A stretch of DNA of 64,000 bases from JABDQZ01 sp050049775 (lineage in GTDB: Bacteria > Pseudomonadota > Gammaproteobacteria > Chromatiales > Chromatiaceae), in assembly GCA_050049775.1 (NCBI GenBank), contig JASFVP010000001.1, forward strand, positions 61,048 to 125,047, read 5' to 3'. Every line of letters starts with the position of its first letter. The first letter of the stretch is position 1. The position numbers and the translations under genes were made by a program. The notes beneath the pieces were generated by a model. That model saw only the letters and a program-made list of their open reading frames with translations, was not told the DNA's origin and did not search any database. Shown piece after piece: positions 61,118 through 64,000 of the stretch.

Positions 61118-61194
61118 GCGCCCGTAGCTCATTTGGATAGAGCATCGGCCTTCTAAGCCGAGGGTAGCAGGTTCGAATCCTGCCGGGCGTGCCA
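61118..61194 (+). tRNA. tRNA-Arg (UCU)
   Basis: 77 bases including encoded CCA. Acceptor GCGCCCG/CGGGCGT; D arm AGCTC..GAGC; anticodon stem TCGGC/GCCGA with loop CTTCTAA, anticodon TCT; T arm GCAGG TTCGAAT CCTGC. Confidence 0.95.
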
Positions 61195-61230
61195 TTTCCT
61201 GCTTTCTCTCCTTTGTTTAAAACTGCTCCT

Positions 61231-61728
61231 TCACGGATTTACAGTTTCAAACTTGTCGAGCTTTTCAAAAAACGTGGCATGGTCGATGTAATGCGTTCCA
61301 TCACAGGAGAACGACATATTGATCATGCCGTTGATAAGATTCATCGAGCCGTTGCGCAGGTAAATGGTCTCATCGGTCAGGCGCAGGCGCTTGAATTCGT
61401 TAAGGATGCGACGCAGCATGTCGTGGTCGATGACGGCGCTACGTCCGGCATAATCCGCATCGGGGAAACGTTCGACAAAACCGCCGTCGAACACTTCCTC
61501 ACGAATGAATTTTTCATACACGAACGGGTCGCTCGCAAACCAGCAGGTAATCTGGTTGGATGAATAATGCAGCTTGGAATGAAATACGCCTTTGCGGGTG
61601 TGCAGCTGGTAGACAATGTCGTGCAGTCGATCAATGTCGGAATCGAACAGGCTTTCGATGCGCTGTTGCTGAAACAGAAAATTGCGTACCGACGGGTCTC
61701 CCTTGATTTGCAACCATCTTTCCGGCAT
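61231..61728 (-). CDS. hypothetical protein (165 aa)
   Basis: Unrecognised cytoplasmic protein. MPERWLQIKGDPSVRNFLFQQQRIESLFDSDIDRLHDIVYQLHTRKGVFHSKLHYSSNQITCWFASDPFVYEKFIREEVF, then a pairing of ADYAGRSAVIDHDMLRRILNEFKRLRLTDETIYLRNGSMNLINGMINMSFSCDGTHYIDH. ATG 61728 is chosen because AGGA lies eight bases upstream. No catalytic motif is recognised. It is divergent from the cspA promoter. Confidence 0.65.
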   Translation of the reverse strand: MPERWLQIKGDPSVRNFLFQQQRIESLFDSDIDRLHDIVYQLHTRKGVFHSKLHYSSNQITCWFASDPFVYEKFIREEVFDGGFVERFPDADYAGRSAVIDHDMLRRILNEFKRLRLTDETIYLRNGSMNLINGMINMSFSCDGTHYIDHATFFEKLDKFETVNP

Positions 61729-61845
61729 TACCATATTCCTGTGACCAGTTTGTGTGTCGAGTCTATCAAACCGCGCCTGTCAGGCAAGTACTCAAGAGAG
61801 GGGAGCCGCCTGAAAAAGTTCCCCAAGGCAGTGTAATTATTCTCA

Positions 61846-61873
61846 TTGACAAGCGGCTCAAGGGGTATACAAT
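61846..61873 (+). promoter_or_regulatory. sigma-70 promoter of cspA
   Basis: TTGACA at 61846-61851, 16-base spacer, TACAAT at 61868-61873. It predicts a start near 61880 and a leader of about 155 bases before ATG 62036, the size found for cold-shock mRNAs. The leader (61880-62035) has no ORF. Confidence 0.75.
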
Positions 61874-62035
61874 GATTTTGCGCTTGAAAGTGCGTTATAT
61901 ATTTATGCATGCTGTATCGATGTCCCGTCTTTAGTACCTCATCCTGTTTTTCATAAGTAATCAATAGCAACACTTCCCGGCGAAACCGCCTTGTTACAAG
62001 GCAACAATTACTCTTGAAATAAATAGGAACAGACT

Positions 62036-62245
62036 ATGTCCAATACTACTACCGGTACGGTTAAATGGTTCAACGAAGCCAAGGGCTTTGGTTTTATCGA
62101 GCAGGAATCAGGTCCTGATGTATTTGCCCACTTCAGAGCTATTTCAGGTTCAGGTTTCAAAACCCTGACCGAAGGCCAGAAAGTACAGTTCACTGTCACC
62201 CAGGGCCAGAAAGGCCTGCAGGCAGAGAACATCGTAGCGCTTTGA
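62036..62245 (+). CDS. cold-shock protein, CspA family
   Basis: A 69-aa single cold-shock domain RNA chaperone. GTVKWFNEAKGFGFIEQ (RNP1 KGFGFI) and PDVFAHFRAI (RNP2), then GQKVQFTVTQGQKGLQAENI. Length typical. It follows a long untranslated leader and ends with a strong terminator, so it is a monocistronic cold-regulated gene. The exact paralogue letter is not assigned. Confidence 0.95.
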   Translation: MSNTTTGTVKWFNEAKGFGFIEQESGPDVFAHFRAISGSGFKTLTEGQKVQFTVTQGQKGLQAENIVAL

Positions 62246-62306
62246 TTGCTACCGTAATACGCCTGTAACACAGGCACACCTGAATTGCTTTTATAGCTGA
62301 GGGTGA

Positions 62307-62339
62307 AAAGGGCGGGGCCATACGGTCCCGCCCTTTTTT
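62307..62339 (+). terminator. bidirectional rho-independent terminator between cspA and ppc
   Basis: Stem AAAGGGCGGG/CCCGCCCTTT around GCCATACGGT followed by T6 on the plus strand; on the minus strand TTTTC follows. It ends cspA and may end ppc too. Confidence 0.9.
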
Positions 62340-62367
62340 ATGGCAGGTTTTTTGTCGATGGTTTTGT

Positions 62368-64000
62368 TTAACCGGTATTGCGCATGCCGGTGGCGATGGC
62401 GTTGATGGAGCGCAGCAGCGGTGTAAACCAGGTGGACTTCTCCTGTTCGGTAATCTCATCCTGGCGCGTGCGTCGCAACAACGACAGCTGGATGTAGTTG
62501 AGCGGGTCGAGGTAAGGATCGCGGCGGCTCAACGACAGCTGCAGCACCGGGCTGTCTTCCAGCAGGGATTTGATGCCGGCGACCGACACGATGGATTCAC
62601 AGCAGCGTCGATACTCTTCATTGATCAGGGCGAAGATGTTGTTGCCGACGTCGTCGTCCTTGCACAACTGGGCATAGTCGCGCGCAATGTTCATTTCCGA
62701 TTTGTACAGGGCCATCTGGGTGTTGCTCAACAGCGAGCGGAAAAATGGCCATTCCTCGAACATTTTCTGCAGCTTGGCGAGGTTGTCCGGATCGGCTTTT
62801 TGCCAGTCGTCCAGCGCCTTGCCCAGGCCATACCAGGCCGGTAGGGTCTGGCGTGATTGTGCCCAGCCGAATACCCAGGCGATGGCGCGCACTGATGCTT
62901 TGGAGCGATCGCCCTTGGCGCGGTGCGAGGGGCGTGAGCCGATATTGAGATGCGAGATTTCAGTAACCGGCGTAGCTTCGTAAAAGTAGTCGAGGAAACC
63001 TTCCGACTGCTCGGTCAGCTGGCGGAAATGGTTTTCACCGCTTTGTGCCAGAGTCGCCATGATGTCGAGATATTCGGGATTGTCCGGCAATGGCTTTTTG
63101 ACCAGATTCAGACTGGCCTGCATCAGGCCGGTGATACCCATGGTCAGTTCATAAACGGCTGTCTCGGTGTTGCTGTATTTGTATGACAGCACTTCACCCT
63201 GTTCGGTGAACTTGATCTGGCCGGTGACGGTGCCGGCCGGTTGCGACATGATGGCATCGTGCGTCGGGCCGCCACCGCGGCCGACCGTGCCACCACGACC
63301 ATGAAACATGCGAATTTCGGCATCATAACGATTGCCGATCTCAATGACGCGACGTTGCGCCTGGTACAGATTCCAGGCCGATGCAGTAATGCCGCCATCC
63401 TTGGCCGAATCCGAATAACCGAGCATGACTTCCTGCAGATTGCCACTGCTTTTCAGCATTTCGCGGTAAACCGTGTTTTCCAGCAAGCGGTTTAATACCG
63501 GCTCGATGTGGGACAGGTCTTCAATGGTTTCAAATAGCGGCGAGATCTGTAGTGCGCAATGCATTTTTTTGCCACCGGTTTTGATCAAGCCGGTACAACG
63601 CGCCAGGAACATCACTTCCATGATGTGGCTGGCCTGATGCGTCATCGAGATGACGTACTGACCAAACGCGTTGGGGCTGACCTCCTTGCGCATCTCACTG
63701 ATGACATCAAACACTTCGAGCACTTGCCGGGTCTCATCGGAAAGCTGTTCACGTGACAACTGGAATTTGCCGTCCTGGATCAGCCTGCCGAGCACATCCA
63801 TACGTTGTGATTCGTCCAGCGTGCTGTATTCGGGGGCGGAGTCACAGTGTTGCAGGATTTCGGCAACGGCGTTGCTGTGCACGGTCGATTCCTGGCGGAT
63901 GTCGAGATGCGTCAGGTGGAAACCAAAGGTTTCCGCCAGCCAGATCAGGTCCTGCAGCGAACCGCGGGTCGCCGCTTCATCGCCATGACTGATCAGCGAG
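62368..64000 (-). CDS. ppc: phosphoenolpyruvate carboxylase, C-terminal part
   Basis: Anaplerotic enzyme: PEP plus bicarbonate to oxaloacetate. The window holds the last 543 codons; the reading frame stays open to the right edge. Signatures: GFHLTHLDIRQEST with the substrate-site His/Arg, MLGYSDSAKDGGITASAWNLYQAQ, FHGRGGTVGRGGGPTHDAIMSQPAGTV, SRPSHRAKGDRSKASVRAIAWVFGWAQSR and the C-terminal NAIATGMRNTG. This is the usual PEPC terminus. Confidence 0.96.
   Translation of the reverse strand, partial: SLISHGDEAATRGSLQDLIWLAETFGFHLTHLDIRQESTVHSNAVAEILQHCDSAPEYSTLDESQRMDVLGRLIQDGKFQLSREQLSDETRQVLEVFDVISEMRKEVSPNAFGQYVISMTHQASHIMEVMFLARCTGLIKTGGKKMHCALQISPLFETIEDLSHIEPVLNRLLENTVYREMLKSSGNLQEVMLGYSDSAKDGGITASAWNLYQAQRRVIEIGNRYDAEIRMFHGRGGTVGRGGGPTHDAIMSQPAGTVTGQIKFTEQGEVLSYKYSNTETAVYELTMGITGLMQASLNLVKKPLPDNPEYLDIMATLAQSGENHFRQLTEQSEGFLDYFYEATPVTEISHLNIGSRPSHRAKGDRSKASVRAIAWVFGWAQSRQTLPAWYGLGKALDDWQKADPDNLAKLQKMFEEWPFFRSLLSNTQMALYKSEMNIARDYAQLCKDDDVGNNIFALINEEYRRCCESIVSVAGIKSLLEDSPVLQLSLSRRDPYLDPLNYIQLSLLRRTRQDEITEQEKSTWFTPLLRSINAIATGMRNTG

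Overview
The window looks like a chromosomal segment of a sulfur-oxidising gammaproteobacterium. The main evidence is a membrane-anchored APS reductase operon (aprM-aprB-aprA, 55673-58921), the thiosulfate-oxidising cytochrome pair soxX-soxA (48348-49600), and gammaproteobacterial housekeeping genes: sucA at the left edge, hemH, tas, ettA, arfB, folD, cspA and ppc at the right edge. Base composition is moderately GC-rich and even. I see no insertion sequence, prophage, CRISPR array or rRNA. A species cannot be named from the sequence.

Layout. 1-8.8 kb: sucA start, an SNase-like secreted protein, an HD-GYP response regulator, ferrochelatase, a TPR protein, then a peroxide-defence run (peroxiredoxin-glutaredoxin hybrid, glutathione-type reductase with NADH-type coenzyme pocket, Tpx), a beta-hydroxyacid dehydrogenase and a methyltransferase. 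9-13.3 kb: chemoreceptor, OFA-type MFS carrier, ArfB, a DUF4124-glutaredoxin and an unlisted 36-aa Trp-rich ORF. 13.5-20.5 kb: a TRAP transporter with its TatT lipoprotein, a one-haem-motif secreted protein, small unknowns and a ChaN/PDZ protein. 20.5-26.1 kb: M1 peptidase-like protein, PAS histidine kinase and a PEP-CTERM protein behind a well-formed sigma-54 promoter. 26.5-31.2 kb: an IclR regulator divergent from a phosphoketolase-like enzyme and a DUF1537 sugar-acid kinase, with four operator-like boxes between them. 31.3-40.5 kb: amphi-Trp protein, metallophosphatase, tas, rhodanese, and a tightly overlapping six-gene operon of phosphoryl-transfer proteins (Nudix, PhoU-APH fusion, ATP-grasp, HprK-related kinase B, SixA-Nudix fusion, histidine phosphatase) that matches the little-studied GAK system. 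41-48.2 kb: ugd, a Sat-CysC fusion with altered ATP-sulfurylase motifs, AI-2E-type carrier, HupE/UreJ protein, EttA. 48.3-59.7 kb: sulfur oxidation genes, with a strip of small conserved-looking unknown genes between soxXA and aprMBA. 59.8-64 kb: folD, tRNA-Pro, tRNA-Arg, cspA, ppc.

Most notable: two 53-codon genes (49830-49991 minus; 59574-59735 plus) whose last 46 residues are identical, one beside soxA and the other upstream of aprM. They share an identical run of about 100 nt and otherwise differ by synonymous changes, apart from four N-terminal codons. They are the best candidate here for an undescribed component of sulfur metabolism. Second are the GAK-like phosphoryl-transfer operon, the phosphoketolase-like/DUF1537 module, and the paired redox genes that suggest a glutathione-amide-type, NADH-driven peroxidase system.
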